A stretch of 64,000 bases of DNA from Ananas comosus. Taxonomy: Eukaryota > Streptophyta > Magnoliopsida > Poales > Bromeliaceae. The stretch is taken from NCBI RefSeq assembly GCF_001540865.1, contig NC_033630.1:6702338-6766337 (forward strand). Direction: 5' to 3'. A model generated the notes under the pieces. It was given only the letters and a program-made list of their open reading frames with translations. It had not been told where the DNA came from and made no database searches. The position numbers and the translations under genes are program-made. Below are positions 9,970 to 21,212 of the stretch, piece by piece (the first letter of the stretch is position 1; every line of letters starts with the position of its first letter).

Positions 9970-12786
9970 TTACTCAAGCATCTTGAGAACCTCTGCCATT
10001 GTTGCTCTCTTGGAGGGATCTGATTCTAGGCATTTTTCTGCAACATTGAACACTTTCTTAACCTCTTCAAGAGGAAAACACTCCAAGGCATCATCAATTG
10101 CATGTTCTTCCCTTGTTCCTTCTACAATTTCTTTCACCTGCCACACCACATGTTTTGTAAAAGTTAAGATGTCATCTGACAATTATCAAAATATGGGTTG
10201 ATTGCACCATCGGCCCCTAACCTTTATCCTGATTGTCACTTTGATACGCAGCCTTTTACTTTTTGCAATTAGGTCCCTAAGGTCTATTCGCTCCAATCAA
10301 GTCTCTTCATGAAAAGGCCCATAGACTCAGACAAAAATTGCCATGTCTCAAAGCTCGCTGTTGATGTGGTGAGCAGGTTTGATGCTAACACGGAAATTTC
10401 CATCAGAGCAAAGGGACTTTTTGACTGATGTGACTTGATTGAAACAACTAATAGATCAGAGAACCCACTTTTAAGAATCATAATTTTTGGGCCCAAAATG
10501 GAAACTCAGGTGAAGGATGGAGAACAGTGATGTAATTAACCTTCAAAACATGAAACTGGGAGAAAGAAAAACATCTTCATTGATATTCATTATTACTGAC
10601 AAATTAAATATAACTAATAAATATTTCATTGTGATAGTAGAATTCATGAGATTGAATTTATACTGGTAATCAGGGCTAAGAAAAACTAGCAGAAATGTTT
10701 GTTGTATGAAGAAATACAATTTATTTTATCCTATTGAGCTCATCTATGACTAGTGTAATAGGGCAACTATAAGCTTTCTCAAAGCCAAGGCAACAGTTTT
10801 GTGTGCACATTGCTTGATTAGCTGAACTGTGATTATGTTGATTGTGAACATTAACAGAAATTGATTCTGATATTTAAGACAAGTGATTGGCTGGTAATAG
10901 CATTCCATTTAGTCGTTATCTAGATTGAAAAAATAAAAAGAACTATCGAAATTATTGGGTAATATATATTTGAAGATTCCAATTCAATGCATCAAATTTC
11001 ATACAAAAAAAAATCGGAGAAAATGTTGTCATGCATAAAAGATGACGAGTTTTCTAACTTTGACATGGCTATTTTGTGGTCTACGCTAATTAAAATCTGC
11101 ATAATCTGAATGATTCAACATCTCTAAAGCACAGATTGTAGCATACTACTATTGTTACATAAAATGTTTGAAATGATCTACTGTTTAATTGATTTGACAA
11201 CATACAGGAAGACCCCAGCAGAAAATAGTAACATATTGAGGAACGTGGATAGTTATCACCTCAAGATAAGAACATAATCTTCTAAGGATATATTGGGAAG
11301 ATCCTGTCAGAACATTAATAGCATTTATCGTTGCAAAGTTGGCCTGAAAATATAACTAATCTGTAGCTCAGAGCGCATAACTGAACCTAAATGAAGTAAC
11401 GAAGCAAAGGATTGTTTTGCTCTTTCTTGGTGTTGGTTTGGCATGATTTGTTGTGAATCCAGTTTGTAATATTGAACACTTGATGAAACTGTCAAATGCT
11501 TCGTTCTTTACAGAGATTGATTGTGAAAATTAAGGGTGATATCTTGTAGCTTATTTATTTCTTTTCTAATTTCATGTGTAGGAAGTAACAGGACCTGGAT
11601 GTCATAATGGTTTTAGTTGAATTTCGAGAACATTTAGAAACTGATTAGAGAATGATATAAATATGATTGCATTGAGCTTAATGGATGGGAAAGTTACCCA
11701 GGTTACTAGCTTGGTGCCATTTTCGATAAATGATTCATCTGTTGGTCTTTTACCAGTAAGTAGTTCAAGCAAGACCACGCCAAAGCTATAAACATCCCCT
11801 TTTGTCGTTGCTTTGCCCGTATCGAAGTACTCTGTCAATAATAACAATAAGATTGTAATATCTCAACAGAGAGTGGACCAAAATGTTTTTATGATCATGC
11901 ACTGCACCTGGAGCAAGATATCCGAAAGTCCCCGCAACAACCGTTGAGACGTGACTCTGGTTGGCTTCCATGAGGGTCGCCAATCCAAAATCAGACACCC
12001 TTGCTTCCATGTTTTGATCCAGCAGTATGTTGCTTGACTTGATATCCCTATGGATTATACGTGGAATACAATCATGATGAAGATACGATAAACCCCGTGC
12101 TGCACCTACTGCTATTTTATATCTTGTTGCCCAATCCAACGTTTCTTGTTTGCTTGATTTGCCTGTATTAGTAGGTGTCAGAACTTGAACTTAACTGGTA
12201 TCTTATAAATAACATAGTTTAGATGGTACATCATGGCCACATCAGTACCATGAAGTAATGTATCCAAACTTCCATTGGGCATTAGCTCATAAATGAGAAG
12301 ATTAAACTGAGGTGCTATATAATATCCATGGAGAGGGACAATGTTCCTGTGCTTTATGTCACCCATTGCATTCAGCTCTCTTTCGAATCCACGATCTCTT
12401 TCGCAGTTTCCTTTGTTCAGTTTCTTCACAGCAAATGTTGTAGTATCGTTTATCATCAACCGGTACACAGTGCCGTAACCACCAGAACCAAGGATGTCCT
12501 TGTTTGATAACTTCATGGTTTTCCTCATTAAAAATTTAGCACAAAGAGATTGCGTCGTGGTGGAACGAAACATTACCATCTTCCCACCTGTTGCAAGTGA
12601 TGTCAGTTTGCTCTGTTTTATCTATATATCTGAAATCAAAAGGATACTTTTACCTGATAAACTATTTTCAATGATTCGGCGCTTTCTTGCCCACTTTTTG
12701 TAGAGGAGGCATGAAATGACAATCTTTGATATGACGAATGCTACACAGCAAATCGTAATGTAGAGCACCATAGTTGGCCTCTTCAT
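9970..12786 (-). CDS. Receptor-like Ser/Thr kinase without ectodomain (At1g78530-like)
   Basis: A five-exon model closes exactly: 12786-12654, 12587-12249, 12162-11908, 11831-11698 and 10137-9970. It has GT-AG introns, totals 1029 nt and encodes 342 residues. A membrane segment (about residues 7-29, [20 protein letters not shown]) directly follows a five-residue start, so there is no extracellular domain. The kinase domain has the glycine loop GSGGYGTVY (78-86), ATP-binding Lys99, helix-C Glu115, HRDIKSSN with Asp197, DFG with Asp215 and GTFGYLAPE. It is an RD kinase with all key residues. Sequence and length agree with the Arabidopsis At1g78530 family, whose role is poorly known. Start choice: the ATG at 12786 precedes the membrane segment in frame. 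The 1560-bp intron 4 carries a transposon-like insertion. Confidence 0.92.
10196..10541. mobile_element. Non-autonomous transposon in kinase intron 4
   Basis: The left end GGTTGATTGCACCAT and the reverse of the right end GGTTAATTACATCAC pair as a terminal inverted repeat with several transition differences. The interior has no coding capacity. A clear target duplication was not identified. It lies wholly inside the intron between 10138 and 11697. Confidence 0.55.
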
Positions 12787-13455
12787 ATTTCAATTCTGCA
12801 ACTCTGTGGGTTCACAATTCAGAGACATCTACACTATCAGAATCTTCTTGAATACAAACAAGTTACTATTCTTTTGTTTTTCTGCATAACTCTGCTTCTA
12901 ATTGCATCGAAGCTTATAGATTTAGTTCATATGTAGAAACCTTAGAACACAATATGGAAACAGAAGAGAAATGTCTCATACAACACATTGCCTATTCCTA
13001 CTATTGAATCATGAAATGAGCTTTAGAACACTTAAATGGGCCGCTGATCGCAGCGCGGATCTACTGTTCTTATGTTTGATCAGCAACTATGCAGTTCAAC
13101 TACTACTCAAAGCAACACATTACAAACTTATATTTATTACTTGTTATCGATCAGGGAGGAGGCTTACCACAAGGAGGACAACCGGAGCTGCGGATCCCTG
13201 TGAGAAGCTGCAAATGATATTCCTCAAGAAAAGAGATCAGATCAGCTGAGTGAGAGAGAGAAGAAGAGTTGGAAGATTGAGAGTAAGCTTTTGTTTGTGC
13301 ATGGACTATGGAGTGGCCAAAACAGGTGACAGGCTAGTACGTTTCCCATTTTATGGGCGTAGATGGGCATTAAATTTTGACAAGTGTCCGTGATGAGATG
13401 GTAGGTGTAAAAAGGCAAGGAGCCCAACCAATCAAACTGGTTGAATCATGTGAAG
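12787..13455. other. Upstream region of the receptor kinase, no other gene
   Basis: The kinase promoter and 5' leader should lie here (transcription leftward). The segment 13150-13310 (GGAGGAGGCTT, GAGAGAGAAGAAG) is purine-rich. No TATA box could be assigned with confidence and no other gene recognised. Confidence 0.4.
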
Positions 13456-13654
13456 GCTTGACCTGGAACACTTGCCTTTCTCTATCTCGGCCACCTAATC
13501 ACGTTTTGTCGCCAATATTTCCATTTTTTTCCAATACTACCTGTACGTCGTTTTNGCTTGACCTGGAACACTTGCCTTTCTCTATCTCGGCCACCTAATC
13601 ACGTTTTGTCGCCAATATTTCCATTTTTTTCCAATACTACCTGTACGTCGTTTT
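13456..13654. repeat. Exact 99-bp duplication around an N (assembly join)
   Basis: 13456-13554 and 13556-13654 are identical over 99 bp and are separated only by the N at 13555. This is the pattern of two contig ends that overlap but were joined end to end. It is probably not real DNA structure. Confidence 0.85.
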
Positions 13655-14164
13655 TACACATGTTCTATTACTGCCATTTCTTGGAAGCAGGAATAGGCAG
13701 TTATTGATGGGGATGTCAATGGTCGATTTCGGACCTGAGCGGCTCTTATAGAACTCAAAACAGAACCCCAAAACAAAAAAAAAAAAAAAATAAAATCCAC
13801 GTNTATATCCCTGTCGTAAAAATTCGTTCGAAAAATTTAGTTAATTATAGGTTAAATACATAATTTTGATTATTTTTTGACATTTTTATCTCTTTTATAT
13901 TATATTGTTATGATTTTTAGAGCCACATAGACAAAATTGAAAATAAAACTGTTCTCTTATAGTTCTCTAACGACAATAAACTAAAGGAACATATTTAAAA
14001 ATATTAGAACTTTTATAGGGACAACATATGAAAGTTGAATTTTGTTGGGATATATTTGACGTTTACTATATTTGCAGGAATCTGTATTAAAATTAATCCA
14101 ATTATTTAATATGTATTTATGATTAATATAAATATTTAATTAAGCATATATATATATGGTGTGT
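13655..14164. other. AT-rich intergenic, one N
   Basis: Contains an A-run near 13771-13790 and a single N at 13802. No gene recognised. Confidence 0.4.
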
Positions 14165-14412
14165 GTAGAGTTATTATGCTATCGGAAGTATAGAGGATCT
14201 GATGCTTCCAACTTTTTGACCATTGGATAAAAAATTATACGGTTGAGATGATTGCGGTCCCCCTAGGGTTGAGTAGTACCCCTAGGATTGAGTGGTCCCC
14301 ACAAGGTAATAGTATTAATCCAAAGATTAGAAATAATCAAAGGGTTTGATCTAAGGGCCAAAAAATCGGAAGCACCAAATTCTCTATGCTTCCAATAACA
14401 TAGTAGCTCTAC
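14165..14412. mobile_element. MITE in a TA repeat (copy 1)
   Basis: The left end GTAGAGTTATTATGCTATCG and the reverse of the right end GTAGAGCTACTATGTTATTG form a terminal inverted repeat of about 31 bp with only transition differences. The element is bordered by TATATATA on both sides. The interior word CCCCCTAGGGTTGAGT is shared with the neighbour at 14430-14655. Confidence 0.75.
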
Positions 14413-14427
14413 TATATATATATATAG

Positions 14428-14655
14428 AGAGTTCGGCTGGAATACTATCGATAGCACCAAGGGATTGGTGCTATCGAGTTTTCTATTGTTAAATTTAACC
14501 CTTGATTATTTTTACCCATTAGATTATACTATTCAACCAACCACCCACTCAACCCTAGGGGGCCCACATAATCCTAACCGTATATTTTTCAATCCAACGG
14601 CTAAAAAACTAATAGCACCAATGGCTTGGTGCTATTAATAGTATTCCAGTCTAGT
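14428..14655. mobile_element. MITE in a TA repeat (copy 2, related family)
   Basis: It starts GTTCGGCTGGAATACTATCG, ends with the inverse (AATAGTATTCCAGTC) and has a second inverted set ATAGCACCAAGG/TTGGTGCTAT. It is flanked by TA runs. Its interior is related in inverse orientation to copy 1. A third relative is found at 18481-18684, but only when that stretch is complemented without reversal. Confidence 0.8.
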
Positions 14656-14957
14656 TATATATATATATAAAATATATATATTATATATATATATATATAT
14701 AATGTTTGATAACTCTGATTATGAATTGAGAAAAGTTAATCTCTATTTTAAGAAAGTTATTTATTTATAATCGTTCATTTTTCAACTCTTAAGATGAACT
14801 TGATAATGATTTAAATATTATAAAATTTGTTTCTAAACATTTCTAATTGTGTAGATCAATTTCAATGGTGGCCGATTATCAATTTGAAGTTCCGATCATT
14901 CCAAACGACTTGATAGGACAATGCCTCATCTCTATCTAATAGGATATATAGATGATC

Positions 14958-14988
<31 letters not shown>

Positions 14989-15397
14989 GTTAGACTTGGG
15001 TTTGGATTAGTTTCAAGTATAGACAAAAAGGATAACTGAATCTGAATCTATTAGGATTTTATTTTGTATACTCATAATCGAAATCAAACTTGATTAGCAT
15101 TAGTTAAATCCAGCCATTCGAATTAGATTTTGAACAAAAATTTGAGTGTCCGTATCTATTGAGACATCCCTTGCTATTGAGCGACTGCTTGACCTGGAGT
15201 CTACAATTTAGTTTTTTTTTTTTTTTTTTTTTCTTAGGAATGGGATCCACCTGCTTGAAATACCCTCCATATGCGAAGCGCACAAATCTTAGAACAGTAC
15301 CAGTATCTCCGTGATAAAACATGGAGACGTTCGATTCTTTATATCAATAAATAAATAAATAAATAGTTGGTGGGCACATGATCTCCGTCAACGTGTA
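14656..15397. other. AT microsatellites and intergenic sequence
   Basis: TA runs at about 14655-14702 and 14957-14985, and a poly-T at 15211-15232. No gene recognised. Confidence 0.5.
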
Positions 15398-15506
15398 CAT
15401 GATCATGGAAAGTGAGGAAGTTTTGTTTTTGATGAAGAAATTAAAGTGTAGACGTGATCATGGAAAATGAGGAAGTTTTTTGTTTTTCACGAAGAAATTA
15501 AAGCAT
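15398..15506. repeat. Tandem duplication of about 54 bp
   Basis: The series TGATCATGGAAAGTGAGGAAG...GAAGAAATTAAAGTG and TGATCATGGAAAATGAGGAAG...GAAGAAATTAAAGC follow one another directly. The second copy ends at the truncation point of the gypsy gag. Confidence 0.7.
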
Positions 15507-16773
15507 ATGATGGCACTGACGATGCTGCTCGCGGACAAGCTGCCCTGATGTGTCCCGGCTGGCCACATCCATAACATCTGCCCTCTCGCTGCTCGCACTG
15601 TCTGGCCCAGTGCGGTCCCCCGCAAATCACGCACTGCTGTGTCCGCTGTATCCTCTGTGGCTGCCCCCGCTCACGGGTATCCCTGCCACACTGACGCCCC
15701 GAGGATCCACGACCCTGAAAACGTGATCGTGGAGGCCTCGGCGGACGCCTGCTGCTCGACTGTCCACCGTCCTCTGGAGCGGGGCGCTTCCTGTCCTGGC
15801 TCGGTCCCGGCCCCTGAGTCCGCTCTCGAAGTGTCGCCTCGCCTCTCTCCTCAAACAGTGCCTGCTCGATGGACGCATCCAGGGTCCTCGACCTCCGCGC
15901 CCTAACGAACCTGTAGAGATCCGGCCTCAAGCCCTGCTCGAAAAGGTACACCCGATGTGCCTCATCTCTAGCTACAAAAGGCACACAGTTCAGGAGTCGC
16001 GTAAACTCCCGAACGTACTCCCGAACCGTGCGATCCCCCTGCTGTATCCTCTTCAAGTCTTCTTCAATCGCCTGCTTTACACTGTCAGGGAAATACGTTC
16101 GGTACAGCATCCCGCAAAACTCATCCCAGCTCGTCTGTGAAGCTGCAACTCCCTGGTTGTGTCTCATCCTTTTCCATCAATCACGGGCATCCCCAATTAA
16201 GCAATGGACCCCTAAATGAACCTGGTCCAGATCCTCCAGGACGTACATGTCCTCAAATATCCTCTCCATCGCGCTGATCCAGCTCTCCACTACCCATGGC
16301 TCAGCGCAATCCCCGTCAAACGTCGGTGGGTCTAAGCGGCGGAAACGAAACAGTAACTCCGTCATCCGCTCTTGCTCCGCCGCGGTCGACTGGACTGGTC
16401 CTCGAGCCGGCGCAACTGGTGCTGGAGGTATCTCTGCTGGTGGGGGTATGGCGGCGACTGGTGCAGTAGGTGGAGTAGGGGGAGGTGGAGTAGGCTGAGC
16501 TGGTGCCCCCGATGCTGTACTCGACGATGCGGCTAATCTCTCGCACATCTGCTGTAACAATAATCCCTGCTGCCTCGTCACCTCTGTCAGGGCAGCCAAC
16601 TGGGCGCTCAAGTCGAGCTGCGCACTGGTCCCTGGTTGAGCGCTCGGCTCCACTACAGGGGGTACACCTGTCTCAGGTCGGGTACCCTCCTCCTCCTGCT
16701 CGGGCATCTGGGGCGGTGGCGGCAGTAGTGGGGCGCGATCCCTAAGCGACGGTCGTCCTCTGCGTCGACGCAT
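15487..16773 (-). pseudogene. Ty3/gypsy gag, nonsense mutation, no pol
   Basis: The gag reading starts at 16773. It has a Pro-rich N-terminal part, the retrotransposon gag domain (RLDPPTFDGDCAEPW, LIGDARD, then SWDEFCGMLYRTYFP, REYVREFTRLLN) and a C-terminal CCHC knuckle, CYGCGQPGHIRAACP. A TGA stop at about 16176-16178 replaces the second Trp of the expected ARDWWKR, so the reading splits into 16177-16773 and 15487-16167. After the knuckle the sequence leaves the retrotransposon within a few codons, with no protease or polymerase following. It is an isolated, truncated fragment. Confidence 0.88.
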
Positions 16774-17860
16774 AGCTGCATTTAAAGGACACGGGGGTCA
16801 GAAAAACACAAACACTCGACCCAATCAACGAAAGTCTCGAAGGNCATCGAACACAACCACTATTAGCTATGAACAACCTGCGGCTAAACTGAATCCTCTT
16901 TTGGGGCTTCACTATCTGTCAATGTCCCACAGCCCGCGGCAGCCCCGTCCGCCACCCGGGGTTTCAGCCAAAACCAATGAACCCAAACCGACCAATCCCG
17001 GACTAACTCGAGCTGTCTCGATGCGACGTATGAGCCGACCCATCGAGGGGGCTCACGGTGAGGCCTCAATCCGAAACACGAAAGCGCAGCCACAGCCCAT
17101 CACGTCCAACCTGAACGAGAGGTGACTCCAAATCTCACCCCCATCGACACGTCAGTGTTGGCCCGTGCCCTGCCCACGCAAGTGTCAGGGTCCCTGCCCA
17201 CGCAAGTGTCAGGGGAAGCCTAAGCCAGACCAACTGAACTCAGATATCCACAATCAAAACCCGTACTATCGTATCGCTGAACATCGACATCTCTCAAAGG
17301 TCGAAATAAAAGAAGATAGAACGAATGGGACATCTGAATCACTCACCTGGCTACAACAAATCCCGACGTGGGTGACTCCTGATGAACGAAAATATCATCA
17401 AGAGTGCGGGAGAAAGAAGGTGGCTATAACGTCCCGGAAGACAAAGCCGACGACGAGGAAGACTCCGCCTGGCGCCCTTTCCGCACCGCTCAATCTCGGA
17501 TGGGAGGCTCATGTCACGATCTCCTGAGGGCGACGTCCATCACTGTCAAAAACAAGCCCGCGAAAACATGTATGTCAACTTGAGTGACCTCGCTCATCAC
17601 AAGAAAACATAGGCACCGACTACATCCATATAATTCAAACAATAAAGATGGACGAACAAATAACAAATGAAGTCGAGATATGATGACGAACATCATAACA
17701 TACAAATATGTCCAAGTCGATGCGAAGCATATGGCCTCTTTAAGAGAACATATGCCGCCTAAACAGCCGCACGGGCCCCCTGACACGTCGGGCCCCGCAC
17801 TGTGAGGGAGTGGCTATATTGCAAAACTTTTTTGGGGAGTGAAAAGATAAAAGATAAACT
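16774..17860 (-). mobile_element. Probable leader/LTR remnant of the gypsy element
   Basis: GC-rich sequence upstream of gag, distinct from the AT-rich DNA that starts at about 17825. It includes a small tandem duplication CCTGCCCACGCAAGTGTCAG at about 17168 and 17192, and one N at 16844. It is positioned where the 5' LTR and leader should be. I could not find a second LTR or a clear primer-binding site, so limits are uncertain. Confidence 0.5.
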
Positions 17861-18280
17861 CACCCTGGTGGAGTTGAAGATAAAAAAAAAAACAAACACA
17901 AAAACTTATAATTATTTTAATAATTAACAATCAATTCAATTATAAAATAGTTTAAATTATTGATATATACAATAATTGATAACCAACCAAATTAGAATAA
18001 AAGATTTACACTAAATTAAATAGTTTAAACCACTTCAGTTGGTACGTAAACTATTTTAAAAGTTTTGAAAATTCAATTCACCAACTGACACCATTGTCTC
18101 ATTAATGAGTCTATTTAAAATTAATTAATTTTATTATTTTATTAATTTCTACATACTAAAAAATTTATAAAGTTTAATTTTTAATAAAAGTATTAACTTT
18201 GTTTGTTGCATGTGTTGTTTCCCTAGAAAAAAAACAGTACTCAATAGCTTGAAACGGTATTATAAAAAAAAAAAAGTTTT
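17861..18280. other. AT-rich sequence of undecided orientation
   Basis: Very AT-rich, with too few CpG or GpC steps to tell whether it belongs to the normal sequence or to the complement-only block that follows. No gene recognised. The left edge of that block lies somewhere in here. Confidence 0.4.
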
Positions 18281-18480
18281 ACCCCAAATAAATGTTAATA
18301 TGTAACTAATCACTAACGTAAATCGTTATTTACGCCGATTAAACAATGTACATCATAGTAAAATACTTTACGACCTATAAAGTCACCGTAAGTGATTACA
18401 TATAGTATAAAATGTTAAAATTATCATTTAGTAACGATTTAATAATTTATATTACCTTAACTCGAAAATATACAAATTTT

Positions 18481-18684
18481 CATGATTCAGTAATCACGAA
18501 TAGCCAAAAGCCAGAAACCTAATTCCCTACACGTCAATCTTATTATCACCAGGGGATCCCAACTCACACACAAACTAATTTATCATATTAGATTAATTAC
18601 TTTTATCAGTTTTCTTATCTAGATTGCCATCTTTTGAATATTCGTAGTTCATGAACCACAAAATTTTCGTGGTATCGGCCTGAG
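18481..18684. mobile_element. MITE relative visible only after complementing
   Basis: Complemented in place, this segment reads GTGGTCCCCTAGGGTTGAGT, AAATAGTATAATCTAAT, GTAGAAAACT, CTTGGTGTTT and AGCCGGACTC, in the same order as the reverse complement of the MITE at 14428-14655. It therefore belongs to that family and lies inside the complement-only block. Confidence 0.8.
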
Positions 18685-18817
18685 TTACATTATCGATAAA
18701 TAGTTCATTACAACAATTAATATAATTAATCATACTAAATTTAATTACAACACCTCATCTACGACGATTCAATATTTAAAAAACATCACATATATAGAAA
18801 AAAAGAAAAAAAAGAAA

Positions 18818-19280
18818 AAAACTCTCTATCTATCGTGCGATGGGCGAAGTAAATAAAATATTTCTTTATTTGAATCGACCTTTACTCTTAGTTAATCCTA
18901 AGCTTGAACCCAGAGCCCATAGTTGGTGGTTCGGGAAACGGTGAACGAAATCCCTGCCAGCCAAAAACATCACATATATAGATCCATATGTAAAACGATG
19001 AAAATATCCATGTGTCGGCATATGATGATTTTCTTAAATGTTCAAGTTTTGCAACTTCTTCTTGATCGGTTTATAAGTTTACGATTGATAATCTATTCGT
19101 TTCATCGTTTTCTTACCACTTTTTATACAAAAAAAAAAAAAAAAACTCTCTATCCATCGTGCGATGAACGAAGCAAATAAAGTAAATTTTTATTTGAATC
19201 GATCTTTACACTTAGTTGATCCTAAGCTTGAACCTTGGAACCCATGGTTGGTGGTTCGGGAAATAGTGAACGAGATACAG
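18818..19280. repeat. Direct repeat of about 140 bp inside the complement-only block
   Basis: As printed, the words CTCTCTATC, ATCGTGCGATG, TTTGAATCGA, CTAAGCTTGAACC and GGTGGTTCGGGAAA occur in the same order at 18822-18955 and 19145-19278. A smaller pair, ACATCACATATATAG, lies at 18782 and 18966. Being a direct repeat, it survives the block's orientation error. No gene recognised from 18.7 to 20.4 kb; pyrimidine-rich sequence fills 19790-20060. Confidence 0.7.
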
Positions 19281-20399
19281 TTTATATTCCTCTATACCAA
19301 TTTGAGAACTTGATAAAATACATCTTAGACTCTTTCACGTGTTAGTGTTTATTTTTATTTTATTGTGGTGAACTTTATTATTAATATTTTTATTTCCTCT
19401 TCTGTAGTTCTTCTTAATTTTTTTTATAACATCTTAATCTTTATAATGATTTTGTTTCGTTTTTTATAGTTCTTCTTAAAAATTTTTTATGATGTGTTAA
19501 TCTTTATGATTTTTTCTTTTACATTATCTCTTTTGAAGGTCATATAGATAGAGTTTAAAACATGTCTATACTATAAGAAAAAGAGAGTTTAAACGAATCT
19601 ATGTTAAGTGCTGCCACCGCCGTCGACACCTACTCTTACCATTCCTTTAAAAGCTCCCTTAAATTGATGTTGCATCATTACCATTTAATTGTATTATCAC
19701 AGTCTCTCCTACTTAGTGTTACCTACAACCTCTCCCCTCGATTACTATTATATCATCCCTCGTAACGACAAATTAATTAAAACCTAATCCTAGATTCGTC
19801 ACTTTGTGCTTAGGTAGCATACTTTGTCTCTCCACTCTCCTTTACTTCGTTTCCTCTCCTCTCTCCTTTGCTGTTAAGTAACTCGCTCCTCTCGCTCTCA
19901 TATACTTTGCTACTACCTCCTACTCCACCTCCTCCCTCTCACTCACCGTTGCGTAGCCCACCTCTCTCGGCTAAGTTCCCGTTCCTCTTCCCCTCCAAGT
20001 CAAGTCACTTCTCCGTCTACTCCCACTTCTTCTCTGACGGTGCGTCGTCTCAATAACTTTTAAGTATAACGGATTATCTGTCTAAAACAATTAATACATT
20101 TAATATTTATACGGCATAACAAAACTACATAATATGCATATTCTCACTGAGATAGTACAATACATAGAGTAACTCGAAAATATGTGCCATATTTTTATAA
20201 ATGATAATTAACCATTTAAAAATCGATGTAGGTTCATAGACATTTAGATAGCTGATATAGAAATAGATAATAAAAAAGATAACGTATAAAACTGGAATGG
20301 TGAGAAACTTAATATCAATAAAAAAATTAATTTTTAATCTAAAAACTTTATTTTCATAATCTACCTAACTTTTTACTATTTAAGATGCTACTTGAACCA

Positions 20400-20830
20400 C
20401 GTACGTATTTATGCACAAAAATCCATAAAATTGGCATCTGAGGTGGCATGCATGCATCGCCCTCTCGGTAGCTTGCTTGCTGGTTTTCTTTGCTGAGCAA
20501 GCTCGCGAAGCGAGGAGAGGGAGCAAAAAAGGGAGGTAAAGTTTGGGATTGGGATCGTTCGAGTTGGGGCAGGGGCTTGGGGAGCTTTTTGGGATCGTTA
20601 AGGTTAGAGGAGGAGGCGAAGTAGAGGAGGGGCAAAGAGGTTGAGCAGTAGCAAGAGGCTTAGGGAAGAACTAGGGAGGCTGGGTGGTTAGAGCAGGGGT
20701 AACCTGGGCCACGGGACTTTTGGAGCAGGTGCAAGTGCCTAAATTGGGGCTTAGGTAGGAGGTTAACCACCGCTTTTAGCAGCTAAGCACTGGCCCCCTA
20801 ACCTATAAAATCCAGTTCCACCACGGTACC
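20400..20830. promoter_or_regulatory. EPL1: 5' leader of the EPL1 gene (complement reading), CpG-rich
   Basis: Complemented in place, this segment becomes CpG-rich and contains CAAACCCTAACCCTAGC (20541-20557; includes the telo-box AAACCCTAA) and a second AAACCCTAGC near 20589. It also has CTCCTCCTCCGCTTC-type pyrimidine tracts, typical of plant 5' leaders. It lies 0.4-0.8 kb before the EPL1 start codon, so a leader intron is likely in between. Interpretation is inference from composition and position. Confidence 0.6.
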
Positions 20831-21212
20831 ACCAAGAAAGAAACGAAATGATCTTGGTCCCGTAATGGTCGATTCTCACTTCAACACACAATCCAGTAAA
20901 ATGCAGCTAAAGGGGAGACCCAAAATCATTAACCCTATCCCCTAAGATCTCAAAGGCAAAGAACAACGTAACTCACTCCACAACAAACACGACTAACCCA
21001 ACCGCCGGATAAACTTCATACAACACCACTTACCACTCGATATCACCGAGCGCCCTACTAACTACCTGAAAATTCACTACCCTATCTCATTAAACATCAA
21101 CCAAAACTCACAGCTTAAGTGACTTAACACACAACTCGAAAACAACTAATTTACCACCAACACCTTACTCGTTCCCCTCTCACCAGCCACAACCTTCTCT
21201 CTACTTCACCTA

